From: Tatumella saanichensis
Lineage (GTDB): Bacteria; Pseudomonadota; Gammaproteobacteria; Enterobacterales; Enterobacteriaceae
Direction: 5' to 3'
Length of the DNA: 64,000 bases
Assembly (NCBI RefSeq): GCF_000439375.1
Contig: NZ_ATMI01000041.1
Span: 239,619-303,618 of the forward strand
The position numbers and the translations under genes were made by a program. The notes under the pieces are model-generated. The model did no database searches. It worked only from the letters and a program-made list of their open reading frames with translations, and was not told the DNA's origin. Below, in pieces: positions 29,296 through 38,226 of the stretch. The stretch's first letter is position 1; every line of letters starts with the position of its first letter.

Positions 29296-29394
29296 TTACT
29301 GACCGGGGATCCAAGTACCGCTGGCAATAAACCAAATCAAAAAGCCAAAGCCAGCAACAATGATAGCCAATGGAAAAAGATAACCGATCTTCAT
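29296..29394 (-). CDS. yoaK: YoaK-like 32-residue membrane peptide
   Basis: A 32-codon frame reading MKIGYLFPLAIIVAGFG with a C-terminal half LIWFIASGTWIPGQ. It lines up with E. coli YoaK (32 residues, MRIGIIFPVVIFITAVVFLA...): same length, same MxIGxxFP start, one hydrophobic helix, P-G near the end. E. coli yoaK also lies near yeaH. A GAGAGAA ribosome site is 7-13 bases upstream; an in-frame ATG five codons earlier is possible but less likely. Function unknown; it probably sits in the inner membrane. Confidence 0.82.
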   Translation of the reverse strand: MKIGYLFPLAIIVAGFGFLIWFIASGTWIPGQ

Positions 29395-29596
29395 ACTGTT
29401 TTCTCTCATATACATGGTGATGTTGGCGAAGTGAGGTGGTCGAGACCTTGGAGGTTCAGACGTTTACTGAGTTTTCTCACCCAAGAACAACGGACGATCA
29501 CGGGCATTAAATCACTGCAGGCCGGTAGAAAACTGTGATCAATATTGCATTTCAGCGCAGAAAGTCTGGCCAGTCAGTTGCCGGCCAGACACTGGG

Positions 29597-30871
29597 TCAT
29601 GAGGAGGTTACTTGGCGCTGAAAAAGCTCACGAAATATCGGGTAGATATCACCAGGCTCACGGATCTGCTGAATGGCGAAGTTATCAAACTGACGCTGTA
29701 GCTGCTCATACTCACGCCACAGGGTCTGATGGGCACGGCGGGTGATTTCAATGTAGCTGTAATAACGGACAACCGGCAGTAATTGTGTTGCCAGCAACTG
29801 ATGGCAAAGGGGGGAATCATCCGCCCAGTTGTCGCCGTCAGAGGCTTGAGCAGCGTAGATGTTCCACTGCTGTGGGTCATAGCGCTGTTTAATCACTTCA
29901 TCCATCAGTTTGAGGGCACTGGACACAATAGTGCCACCGGTTTCTTGTGAGTAGAAAAACTCTTGTTCATCCACCTCTTTAGCCTGAGTGTGGTGGCGAA
30001 TATAGACGACCTCAACATTTTTGTAGCTGCGGCTGAGGAACAGGTATAACAGGATATAAAAACGTTTCGCCATATCCTTAGTGGCTTGATCCATTGAGCC
30101 TGAGACATCCATAAGGCAGAACATAACCGCCTGGCTGGAGGGCTCAGGACGTTTTTCAAAATTCTTGTAGCGCAAATCGAAGGTATCAATAAACGGCACC
30201 CGAGCAATGGCCGCTTTCAATTCCGCCATTTCACATCGTAACTGTTCCTGCTCGAGTAACTGCGCCGGTTCTTGATGTTGCAGGGCCTCTAGCGCCTGTT
30301 CGAGCTCTTTTAGGCGACGGCGCTTGGCCGCTGTCATCGCCGTACGACGCGCCAAAGAATTCTGTAGGGATCTGACCACACTGATATTGGAAGGGACGCC
30401 GTTGGCCGTATAGCCAGCACGATGTACTTTGAACTCTGTCAGTTGCGGCTGGTGAGTTTTTTGCAGATTCGGTAGTTCCAGATCGTCGAATAACAGATCC
30501 AAGTACTCATCTTTGGAGACAGAGAAACTGAAGCCATCTTCACCATCTCCCTGTTGACTGGCATCCCCTTGTCCGCTGCCGCCACTGCCTCCCGGCGGGT
30601 TTCGCTCAATGCGGTCACGGGTGATAAATTGATCGTTCCCCGGATGGACACGGGTACGATCTCCACCGCCACCTTGATGGAAGGCAGGCTCACGAATATC
30701 GTCGATAGGGATAGACACCGACTCACCGTGGCCGATATCGGTCACCGAACGTTTATTGATCGCCTCGGAGAGCGACTTTTTGATCTGTGCTTTATAACGG
30801 CGTAGAAACCGCTGCCGATTGACAGCACTTTTGTTTTTACCGTTAAGTCGTCGGTCAATAAAATAAGACAT
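29597..30871 (-). CDS. yeaH: YeaH, UPF0229 family, partner of the YeaG kinase
   Basis: 424 residues (E. coli 427). The N-terminus [29 protein letters not shown] is highly basic. The middle has a Gly/Ser/Gln-rich low-complexity stretch (around residues 95-115). The C-terminal half resembles a von Willebrand A-type domain, with a MIDAS-like DVSGSMDQ near residue 250 and [16 protein letters not shown] downstream. The yeaG-yeaH pair is RpoS- and nitrogen-controlled and is linked to stress and stationary-phase survival; YeaH probably acts with YeaG and possibly YcgB. It lies 71 bases behind yeaG. Confidence 0.94.
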   Translation of the reverse strand: MSYFIDRRLNGKNKSAVNRQRFLRRYKAQIKKSLSEAINKRSVTDIGHGESVSIPIDDIREPAFHQGGGGDRTRVHPGNDQFITRDRIERNPPGGSGGSGQGDASQQGDGEDGFSFSVSKDEYLDLLFDDLELPNLQKTHQPQLTEFKVHRAGYTANGVPSNISVVRSLQNSLARRTAMTAAKRRRLKELEQALEALQHQEPAQLLEQEQLRCEMAELKAAIARVPFIDTFDLRYKNFEKRPEPSSQAVMFCLMDVSGSMDQATKDMAKRFYILLYLFLSRSYKNVEVVYIRHHTQAKEVDEQEFFYSQETGGTIVSSALKLMDEVIKQRYDPQQWNIYAAQASDGDNWADDSPLCHQLLATQLLPVVRYYSYIEITRRAHQTLWREYEQLQRQFDNFAIQQIREPGDIYPIFRELFQRQVTSS

Positions 30872-30942
30872 AGCTGCTCCCGGACATCACTGTTAAACGG
30901 GAGGCCAGCGGGAACCGGAGTTCCCGCTGTCCCGGTGACGGA

Positions 30943-32877
30943 TTATGAAGACTTACGCACCCGTAGGTACCACTCACACAGCAGGCGCACCTGCTTACGG
31001 GTATAGCCTTTTTCCATCATACGGTCGACAAAATCGTCGTGTTTTTTCTGTTCATCCGTGGAGGTTTTAGTGTTAAAGGAAATGACCGGTAACAACTCCT
31101 CGGTATTGGAGAACATTTTTTTCTCAATGACGGTTCTCAGTTTTTCGTAGCTGGTCCAGTTAGGATTACGGCCACCATTTTGTGCTCGAGCACGCAGCAC
31201 AAAGTTAACAATTTCATTGCGGAAATCTTTAGGGTTACTGATGCCCGCCGGCTTTTCGATTTTCTCCAATTCGGCATTGAGCGCTTCACGATCAAACAAC
31301 TGGCCAGTGTCAGGGTCGCGATATTCCTGATCTTGGATCCAGAAATCCGCATAGGTGACATAGCGGTCGAAGATATTTTGGCCATATTCTGAGTAGGACT
31401 CCAAGTAAGCCGTTTGGATCTCTTTGCCGATAAACTCTGCGTATTTGGGGGTTAAATACCCTTTAAGGAACTCCAAATATCTGTCTGCGGTCTCCTGGGG
31501 AAACTGTTCCCGCTCGATCTGCTGTTCAAGCACATAAAACAGATGCACCGGGTTGGCGGCTACCTCAGCATGGTCGAAGTTAAATACCCTTGAGAGGATC
31601 TTAAAGGCAAAACGGGTCGATAGACCGTTCATTCCTTCATCTACCCCAGCGTAATCGTGATACTCTTGCCAGGATTTGGCTTTCGGGTCGGTATCTTTTA
31701 GGCTCTCACCATCATAGACCCGCATTTTTGAATAGATGCTGGAGTTTTCCGGTGATTTCAGTCGCGACAATATAATAAAGCGGGACAGGGTTTCCAGTGT
31801 TCCCGGCGCACAAGGGGCCTCAGCTAATTCACTATTGGACAGCAGTTTGTCGTAGATTTTGATCTCTTCCGACACCCTTAGGCAGTAAGGCACTTTGACG
31901 ATATAGACGCGGTCCAAGAATGCCTCGTTATTTTTGTTATTGCGGAATTGTACCCATTCAGATTCGTTGGAGTGAGCGAGGATGATACCGTTAAACGGCA
32001 GGGCGGAGATCCCCTCGGTACCGTTATAGTTACCTTCCTGAGTGGCGGTCAGCAACGGATGTAGCACCTTAATGGGGGCCTTAAACATCTCAACAAACTC
32101 CATGATCCCTTGGTTAGCTCGGCACAGGGCACCGGAATAGCTGTAAGCATCGGGATCATTCTGCGCATAGTGTTCCAACTGACGGATATCGACTTTACCC
32201 ACCAGAGCGGAAATATCTTGGTTATTCTCATCCCCAGGCTCAGTTTTAGCAATCGCCAATTGTTCGAGGATAGATGGCCAGACTTTTACTACCTTAAAGC
32301 GTGAGATGTCGCCACCAAACTCATGCAGTCGTTTTGCGGCCCAGGGCGACATGATGGTTCCAAGATAGCGGCGCGGAATACCATATTCCTGCGCGAGGAT
32401 CGCGGCATCTTCCGCTGGGTTAAACAGGCATAATGGATGATCGTTGACGGGGCTACGCTGACCGTCGGCGGTCAGGACATAGATGGGGACCCGCTGGATC
32501 AGCGCCTTGAGACGTTCTGCTAACGATGATTTACCCCCACCCACAGGGCCGAGCAGGTAGAGGATCTGTTTCTTCTCTTCTAGTCCTTGAGCCGCATGTT
32601 TTAGATAGGAAACGATTTGCTCAATAGCGTCTTCCATACCAAAAAACTCTTCAAAGGCCGGGTAGCGGGGCACCACACGGTTTGAAAAGATACGGGACAA
32701 ACGTGGGTCCTGCGCGGTATCCACCATCACAGGCTGGCCGATGGCGGTGAGTAGCCTTTCGGCCGCATTGGCGTAAGCACTGCGGTCCTGTTTACAGATT
32801 GAAAGAAATTCTTGCAGGGTGAACTCTTCGTCTTTGGCCGCTTCGTAGCGCTGCCGATAGTGATCGAATATATTCAT
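30943..32877 (-). CDS. yeaG: PrkA-type serine protein kinase YeaG
   Basis: 644 residues from the chosen start, exactly the E. coli length. The N-terminal AAA+ domain has Walker A LLGPVGGGKSSLAERL near residue 110 and PFNGIILAHSNESEW further on. The C-terminal part resembles a PrkA kinase domain (family knowledge). Known role: stress-responsive kinase, controlled in E. coli by nitrogen starvation through NtrC/sigma-54 and by RpoS. The frame extends to 32973 but MNIFDHYRQRYEAAKDEEF at 32877 is the conserved start, preceded by AGGACGGGC. First gene of the yeaGH operon; a sigma-54 promoter lies about 80 bases upstream of the start codon. Confidence 0.95.
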   Translation of the reverse strand: MNIFDHYRQRYEAAKDEEFTLQEFLSICKQDRSAYANAAERLLTAIGQPVMVDTAQDPRLSRIFSNRVVPRYPAFEEFFGMEDAIEQIVSYLKHAAQGLEEKKQILYLLGPVGGGKSSLAERLKALIQRVPIYVLTADGQRSPVNDHPLCLFNPAEDAAILAQEYGIPRRYLGTIMSPWAAKRLHEFGGDISRFKVVKVWPSILEQLAIAKTEPGDENNQDISALVGKVDIRQLEHYAQNDPDAYSYSGALCRANQGIMEFVEMFKAPIKVLHPLLTATQEGNYNGTEGISALPFNGIILAHSNESEWVQFRNNKNNEAFLDRVYIVKVPYCLRVSEEIKIYDKLLSNSELAEAPCAPGTLETLSRFIILSRLKSPENSSIYSKMRVYDGESLKDTDPKAKSWQEYHDYAGVDEGMNGLSTRFAFKILSRVFNFDHAEVAANPVHLFYVLEQQIEREQFPQETADRYLEFLKGYLTPKYAEFIGKEIQTAYLESYSEYGQNIFDRYVTYADFWIQDQEYRDPDTGQLFDREALNAELEKIEKPAGISNPKDFRNEIVNFVLRARAQNGGRNPNWTSYEKLRTVIEKKMFSNTEELLPVISFNTKTSTDEQKKHDDFVDRMMEKGYTRKQVRLLCEWYLRVRKSS

Positions 32878-32968
32878 AACGATGCCCGTCCTTTCATTTT
32901 TTAGCACAGGTAAAGGAGCAAAGTTCCGGCAGAATTCGCTCCGAGAATGAACGACTCTTATCTGATAC

Positions 32969-32984
32969 AGCAACCCTTATGCCA
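32969..32984 (-). promoter_or_regulatory. Sigma-54 promoter of yeaGH
   Basis: The minus strand reads TGGCATAAGGGTTGCT against the sigma-54 consensus TGGCACGNNNNTTGCW: invariant GG and GC are exactly 10 bases apart and TGGCA and TTGC are complete. Transcription would start near 32958, about 80 bases before yeaG. This agrees with the known NtrC/sigma-54 control of yeaGH in E. coli. I could not pick out a clear NtrC enhancer in the remaining 32985-33235, which otherwise contains only the mipA leader and nothing gene-like. Confidence 0.78.
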
Positions 32985-33235
32985 GATTGGGTTGAGAGAA
33001 AAAACAGCCAAGGTGAGGAATATTGTGTTGAGCCGCTATGATTAACTGTAGTCAGAGATCGACAATCCAGCACTGGTATTTTTCAGGTTTTCACAAGATA
33101 TCAATAACAAACCGTGCTAAGCCTGCACATAACCGCTATAACAGCTCGCAGGGATTGGGATCATCTGATGTTGTCCGCAATGAATAATGCTGATAATGGA
33201 GGGCTTTACACCCTCAGTGAAAAGGAAATTTTATT

Positions 33236-33985
33236 GTGAGAAAATGTCTTCTGATGCTGGGTATGATTGCCCTCGCCATCAGTTCAGCCACCGTTTCAGC
33301 CGCAGAAAATCTACTGACGCTGGGCATCTCTGGGCTTTATGTTCAGTCACCCTACCAAGGGGGAGATAACCGTGTTTATCCGCTGCCGCTGGTTAACTAT
33401 CAAGGTGATAACTTCTTTGTTAATGGTTTGCAGGGCGGTTACTACCTGTGGAAAGGCAGTGAAGACCAATTCTCTGTGATCCTCACGACGTCAGGCCAGG
33501 AGTTTAACCCTAGCCGTAGTGATGATCCGGCAGTTAAGCAGATGAATAAACGTCATTTAACCATGATGGCCGGGGGAATGTGGCAGCATCAGGCTGACTG
33601 GGGGATCTTTAAGACCTCGCTGGTTGGGGATTTGCTCAATCAGAGCAACGGCTTTATCTGGAACAGCAACTGGCACTATCCGTTAATGCTGGGCAAGGTT
33701 GCTGTGAATCCGGGACTGGGGCTAAGCTGGAATAGTGCCCATCAGACTGATTATTACTATGGTATTTCCGGGCAAGAGTCCGCCCGCAGCGGCTTGGCAG
33801 AATATCAGGCGAGTGATAGCTGGCTCCCCTATGCGGAGCTGAGTGCGGTCTATCCGCTCTCCAAGCGTTGGCGGTTGGCAGCTGGTGCGCGTTATCAATG
33901 GTTCAGCAATCAAGTCAAAGACAGTCCGCTGGTGGCGCGTTCTGGGCAAACCATGCTCTGGACCGGCGTCAGCTACACCTTCTAA
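33236..33985 (+). CDS. mipA: MipA/OmpV family outer-membrane protein
   Basis: 249 residues. MipA is a scaffold linking the murein transglycosylase MltA and PBP1b; the wider OmpV family are outer-membrane beta-barrels. The signal peptide is about residues 1-22, ending VSA before AENLLTLG. The rest is rich in aromatic, alternating strands and ends in a C-terminal phenylalanine (TGVSYTF), typical of BAM-assembled barrels. YPLPLVNYQGDNFFVNGLQGGYYLW is the family block. The start is GTG at 33236 behind AAGGAAA. Gene order yeaG/mipA is as in E. coli. Confidence 0.9.
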   Translation: MRKCLLMLGMIALAISSATVSAAENLLTLGISGLYVQSPYQGGDNRVYPLPLVNYQGDNFFVNGLQGGYYLWKGSEDQFSVILTTSGQEFNPSRSDDPAVKQMNKRHLTMMAGGMWQHQADWGIFKTSLVGDLLNQSNGFIWNSNWHYPLMLGKVAVNPGLGLSWNSAHQTDYYYGISGQESARSGLAEYQASDSWLPYAELSAVYPLSKRWRLAAGARYQWFSNQVKDSPLVARSGQTMLWTGVSYTF

Positions 33986-34004
33986 GCAAGCTGTGTTCAA
34001 GGGG

Positions 34005-34026
34005 CGCGGGGCGTATGCTCCCCGCG
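34005..34026. terminator. Hairpin between convergent mipA and yeaD
   Basis: CGCGGGG / CCCCGCG, 7-bp stem, 8-base loop, no T run. The GCGGGG arm occurs again at about 34042. Weak terminator at best. Confidence 0.4.
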
Positions 34027-34055
34027 ACACCCAATAGCCTTTCGCGGGGAGGCGT

Positions 34056-34934
34056 TCAGGCCGTAGCCGCCACGACCCTAATGATCACACCCATCTTCGC
34101 CGGTGCTTCAGCTTTGCTGACTAGCAGTCGATTGATACGGGCCGTTTCGACACACACCATAGTACGGTATCCATTAGCAGCCATATCTTCCATGCTGGAG
34201 GAGAGTTCCGGGCCTGGATTCCAAGTGACAACGTCACTTTTATACTGGTGACTTACTTCGATGTGGCGTTGCCCAACGCTATCGTCGATAACATTGAGAT
34301 TAGCCGCGTCGGTGAAAATACGATCCACTCGACCAGGATAGGTTTGTGGCCCCTGCAATTCACCTAGCGCATCATTAAGGACTTTATCAGTATAGGCGCT
34401 GCCCAAACCGTTAACGGACACCCCAGCAATATCCTCTACTTCGAAGTAGCTGTGCAATGCTCCCGTGGAAGTGTGCTTACCATGCGCTTCCAGCTCAATT
34501 TCACAGTGTTCCCCCAAGCGGAAGCGGGCAATCAGTGAGAACTCATGGGGCCACAACCTAAGGGTCTGTGGTGAGCTTTTCAGTTCAAAGGTCAGCATCA
34601 CCCCTTGTGGACTTTCATCATGGGCCATCAATGTCCAAGGCAGAGTACGGGCAAAACCATGGGAAGGTTTACCTTGACCACCAAACCAGGGCCAGCAGAC
34701 CGGGACACCCCCGCGGATGGCAGTCCCGTTCTGGAAAAAGCTGTTGTCACTGAGCCAAATCACCGGTTTCTGGCCAGCAGGTTGCCAGGAAATTAGCTGT
34801 GCTCCCTGTAGGGCAATGACCGCCCGTAGCCGTGGATGGTTAATCACCAATAGCGGTAACTCATCTTTCTGTCGGATAGAAAGGCAGGGGCTTAACTGTC
34901 TTGTGACCGGCAATTTGTATAAGGAGTCTTGCAA
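34056..34934 (-). CDS. yeaD: Glucose-6-phosphate 1-epimerase-like protein YeaD
   Basis: Aldose-1-epimerase fold; YeaD-type enzymes interconvert the anomers of hexose 6-phosphates. 292 residues from the chosen start (E. coli 294). Catalytic histidines are expected in GKPSHGFARTLPW and in ALHSYFEV, and the catalytic glutamate in VCVETA near residue 265. PVCWPWFGG and WNPGPELS are family blocks. The start is TTG at 34934, with a perfect GGAGG six bases upstream; the open frame runs ten more codons but without a ribosome site. It follows gapA, as in E. coli, but behind a strong terminator. Confidence 0.92.
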   Translation of the reverse strand: MQDSLYKLPVTRQLSPCLSIRQKDELPLLVINHPRLRAVIALQGAQLISWQPAGQKPVIWLSDNSFFQNGTAIRGGVPVCWPWFGGQGKPSHGFARTLPWTLMAHDESPQGVMLTFELKSSPQTLRLWPHEFSLIARFRLGEHCEIELEAHGKHTSTGALHSYFEVEDIAGVSVNGLGSAYTDKVLNDALGELQGPQTYPGRVDRIFTDAANLNVIDDSVGQRHIEVSHQYKSDVVTWNPGPELSSSMEDMAANGYRTMVCVETARINRLLVSKAEAPAKMGVIIRVVAATA

Positions 34935-34955
34935 CTTACACCTCCACAGCGTGTT

Positions 34956-34987
34956 CAAAAACAAAAAAAGGGCGACCGTAGTCGCCC
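34956..34987 (-). terminator. Intrinsic terminator after gapA
   Basis: On the minus strand GGGCGAC-TACG-GTCGCCC is followed by seven T, a G and more T (34956-34969). It lies between gapA and yeaD, so yeaD depends on read-through, processing or its own promoter. Confidence 0.9.
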
Positions 34988-35014
34988 CTGAGAATATCCA
35001 GACTTACTGTAGAA

Positions 35015-36025
<1,011 letters not shown>

Positions 36026-36062
36026 CTATGGGTTATTGAATAAGAATGAAAGCTTGGCTGTA

Positions 36063-36090
36063 AAATTACAAAAACCACCTGAATCGTCAA
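36063..36090 (-). promoter_or_regulatory. Probable gapA promoter with a Cra-like half-site
   Basis: On the minus strand TTGACG (36085-36090), 16-bp spacer and TAATTT (36063-36068), giving a leader of about 43 bases. TGAATCG (36080-36086, plus strand) overlaps the -35 and resembles the core of the Cra (FruR) site; gapA is a Cra target in E. coli. The full Cra consensus is not matched. A second TTGACA lies 14 bp upstream. Confidence 0.45.
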
Positions 36091-36298
36091 GCTTAATCGT
36101 GTCAATCCTTGTGGCAGATCAAGTGTCGAGCAGAGTTTAACGGTTTGGAATGTTAAGGATTATTCATCATCTCGTTCCGTTCAAGCTGATGGCCACGAGA
36201 TAGACTAGGCTAAAAATGGGATTCAGATCACGTTAAATAATCGTCAGCGCTTTTTTCCAAGGCTAAGCACAAAATAGCAGCCATTATTGTTACTCAGT

Positions 36299-36307
36299 TG
36301 TTATAAT
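36299..36307 (+). promoter_or_regulatory. Extended -10 promoter of msrB
   Basis: TG-T-TATAAT, a perfect extended -10 element, 39 bases before the msrB start. No clear -35 is visible, which such promoters tolerate. The rest of the gapA/msrB interval (36091-36298) shows no gene. Confidence 0.6.
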
Positions 36308-36345
36308 ATGCGCTATCTCATTTTCAGACAAAAAGCAGGTATTTG

Positions 36346-36759
36346 ATGTCGAATGATAAACCTTGGGGAAACACTGCTTCCCGACCTCTGACCGAAATGC
36401 AGCGTTACGTGACCGGCGAACGGGGCACCGAACCCCCTTTCAGTGGTGCTCTGTTGCACAATACTGAAGAGGGGATTTATCACTGTCTGGTGTGTAATGC
36501 GCCGTTATTTTATTCGGACACTAAATTTGATGCCGGGTGTGGCTGGCCGAGTTTCTGGCAGCCGGTTTCGCCGGAAGCGATACGTTATCTGCAAGACAGT
36601 TCACATGGGATGCAACGTACCGAAATCCGGTGTGGGCAATGTGACTCCCACTTGGGACATGTATTCCCCGATGGTCCACAACCCACCGGTGAACGTTATT
36701 GTGTGAATTCTGCCTCATTAAGTTTTACTGATCCACAGGGAAATAATACGCCGGGGTAA
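36346..36759 (+). CDS. msrB: Methionine-R-sulfoxide reductase MsrB
   Basis: 137 residues, as in E. coli. Reduces the R-diastereomer of protein-bound methionine sulfoxide, recycled by thioredoxin. Zinc cysteines are two CxxC pairs, CLVC (about residues 45-48) and CGQC (about 94-97). GCGWPSFW and the catalytic-cysteine motif RYCVNSASL are both present. The ATG at 36346 follows GCAGGT; the frame has a TTG one codon earlier. yeaC follows after 4 bases, so the two are co-transcribed. Confidence 0.96.
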   Translation: MSNDKPWGNTASRPLTEMQRYVTGERGTEPPFSGALLHNTEEGIYHCLVCNAPLFYSDTKFDAGCGWPSFWQPVSPEAIRYLQDSSHGMQRTEIRCGQCDSHLGHVFPDGPQPTGERYCVNSASLSFTDPQGNNTPG

Positions 36760-36763
36760 CTGA

Positions 36764-37051
36764 ATGCAGAGTTTAGAGAATGTGCTGGCGGGTATGACAC
36801 CTGAATTGTATCAGCGTTTACAGACTGCTAGCGAAACAGGTAAGTGGCCGGATGGAACGCCTCTGACCGCGCAGCAGCGTGAGCACAGTTTGCAACTGGT
36901 CATGCTGTGGCAGTCGAAATTTAACCACACCCCTGAGCATTTGAGCATCGATCAACAGGGGCGAATGGTGATCAAAAGTCGCCGCGAGCTGAAGGAAGAG
37001 CTAGGCATTGACGACAGCCATATCCCATTGAGGTTTAACAAGACCCATTAA
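36764..37051 (+). CDS. yeaC: DUF1315 family protein YeaC
   Basis: 95 residues (E. coli 90). Conserved features: MTPELYQRLQTASETGKWPDG, REHSLQLVMLWQSKFN and RRELKEELGI. Small, soluble, alpha-helical in appearance; no known function. It is the second gene of an msrB-yeaC operon, as in E. coli. Confidence 0.92.
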   Translation: MQSLENVLAGMTPELYQRLQTASETGKWPDGTPLTAQQREHSLQLVMLWQSKFNHTPEHLSIDQQGRMVIKSRRELKEELGIDDSHIPLRFNKTH

Positions 37052-37059
37052 TGGACAAC

Positions 37060-37081
37060 AGCGGCCCGAAAGCGGGCCGCT
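37060..37081. terminator. Hairpin between convergent yeaC and ansA
   Basis: AGCGGCCCG-AAAG-CGGGCCGCT, a perfect 9-bp GC-rich stem without a T run; it starts 9 bases after yeaC and ends 8 before the ansA stop. Confidence 0.55.
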
Positions 37082-37088
37082 AGTAGGC

Positions 37089-38102
37089 TCAGTCGCGGGT
37101 CAATTCACCGCGCAGGTTGCTCTGCATCAGTTCACGGATTTCGTTGGTCTGATAGCCCGCAGACAACAGGTAATGTAACTTGGTCAGGGCAGCCTCGACA
37201 GTCAAATCAAATCCACTGATCACTCCAGCACTTTCTAATGCACTGCCGGTCGCATAACCGCCCATATTGACTTTTCCGGAAATACACTGCGTCAGGTTCA
37301 CGACGACGATACCGCGTTCGGATGCTTGTTTCAGTACTGTTAGAAACTCGCGATTTTGCGGCGCATTGCCGACACCGTAAGAGCGCAGGATCAGTGCTTT
37401 GACCGGTTGTCTGAGGAAGTTACTGACCACATCTGCCGAAATACCCGGATAAATGGTCACTACACCGATAGGTTGTGGTGTGATGTTGTGTACTTTGAAC
37501 GGACCGTTAGCGGCCGGTGCCGGTGGGGTATGCAGGCGACGAATATGAATACCGGCTTCCAATAGCGGAGTCAGATTCGGCGAGGCAAACGCATCAAAGC
37601 CATCGGCATGGGCTTTGGTAGAGCGGTTGCCGCGAAATAGGGTGTTATTAAAGAACAGCGTCACTTCATTGACTGGGGCATTGGCCGCCACATATAAGGC
37701 ATTCAGCAGGTTCTGCTGACCGTCAGAACGCAGTTCAGCCAGTGGGATCTGTGAGCCGGTGACAATCACCGGCTTGCCGAGATTTTCCAGCATAAAAGAG
37801 AGTGCAGAGGCGGTGAAGGCCATGGTGTCAGTGCCATGCAGGATCACAAAGCCGTCGTAATCTTGATAGTTTTTATAAATATCATCGGCAATCACCTGCC
37901 AGTCTTGGGGAGTCATGTCCGAGGAGTCCATCAAGGGCTGGTACTCATGAATGCTGAAGGCCGGCATCTCTGGGCGATGGAATTCCGGCATCGCCAAGAG
38001 TTGTTGCTGTAAATGGCCTGAAACTGGCACATAGCCCTGAGCAGAACGCTGCATACCAATGGTTCCGCCGGTATAAGCGACATAAATATTTTTTCTTTGC
38101 AT
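37089..38102 (-). CDS. ansA: L-asparaginase I (cytoplasmic)
   Basis: Hydrolyses L-asparagine to aspartate and ammonia. 337 residues. The first threonine motif AYTGGTIGM and the second VILHGTDTMAFTASALSFMLENLGKPVIVTGSQ are complete, with the catalytic Thr-Thr/Lys-Asp set of the family. There is no signal peptide, consistent with the low-affinity cytoplasmic type I. The start is ATG 38102 (MQRKNIYVAYTGG), two codons inside a GTG-started frame. It lies 124 bases behind sppA, after a terminator. Confidence 0.95.
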   Translation of the reverse strand: MQRKNIYVAYTGGTIGMQRSAQGYVPVSGHLQQQLLAMPEFHRPEMPAFSIHEYQPLMDSSDMTPQDWQVIADDIYKNYQDYDGFVILHGTDTMAFTASALSFMLENLGKPVIVTGSQIPLAELRSDGQQNLLNALYVAANAPVNEVTLFFNNTLFRGNRSTKAHADGFDAFASPNLTPLLEAGIHIRRLHTPPAPAANGPFKVHNITPQPIGVVTIYPGISADVVSNFLRQPVKALILRSYGVGNAPQNREFLTVLKQASERGIVVVNLTQCISGKVNMGGYATGSALESAGVISGFDLTVEAALTKLHYLLSAGYQTNEIRELMQSNLRGELTRD

Positions 38103-38166
38103 GGGCACGGGGTATCCGATTAATAAACGAAGCGTAATAGGCCAGCAGTATAAAAGCTATTACGAT

Positions 38167-38196
38167 GAAAAACAGCCCCCGGCTTGCGGGGGCTGT
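38167..38196 (-). terminator. Intrinsic terminator after sppA
   Basis: On the minus strand ACAGCCCCCG-CAAGC-CGGGGGCTGT, a 10-bp stem, runs into TTTTTC. It precedes ansA. Confidence 0.88.
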
Positions 38197-38226
38197 ACGG
38201 GAAGGAACCGGTGTAATGACTGGCGA

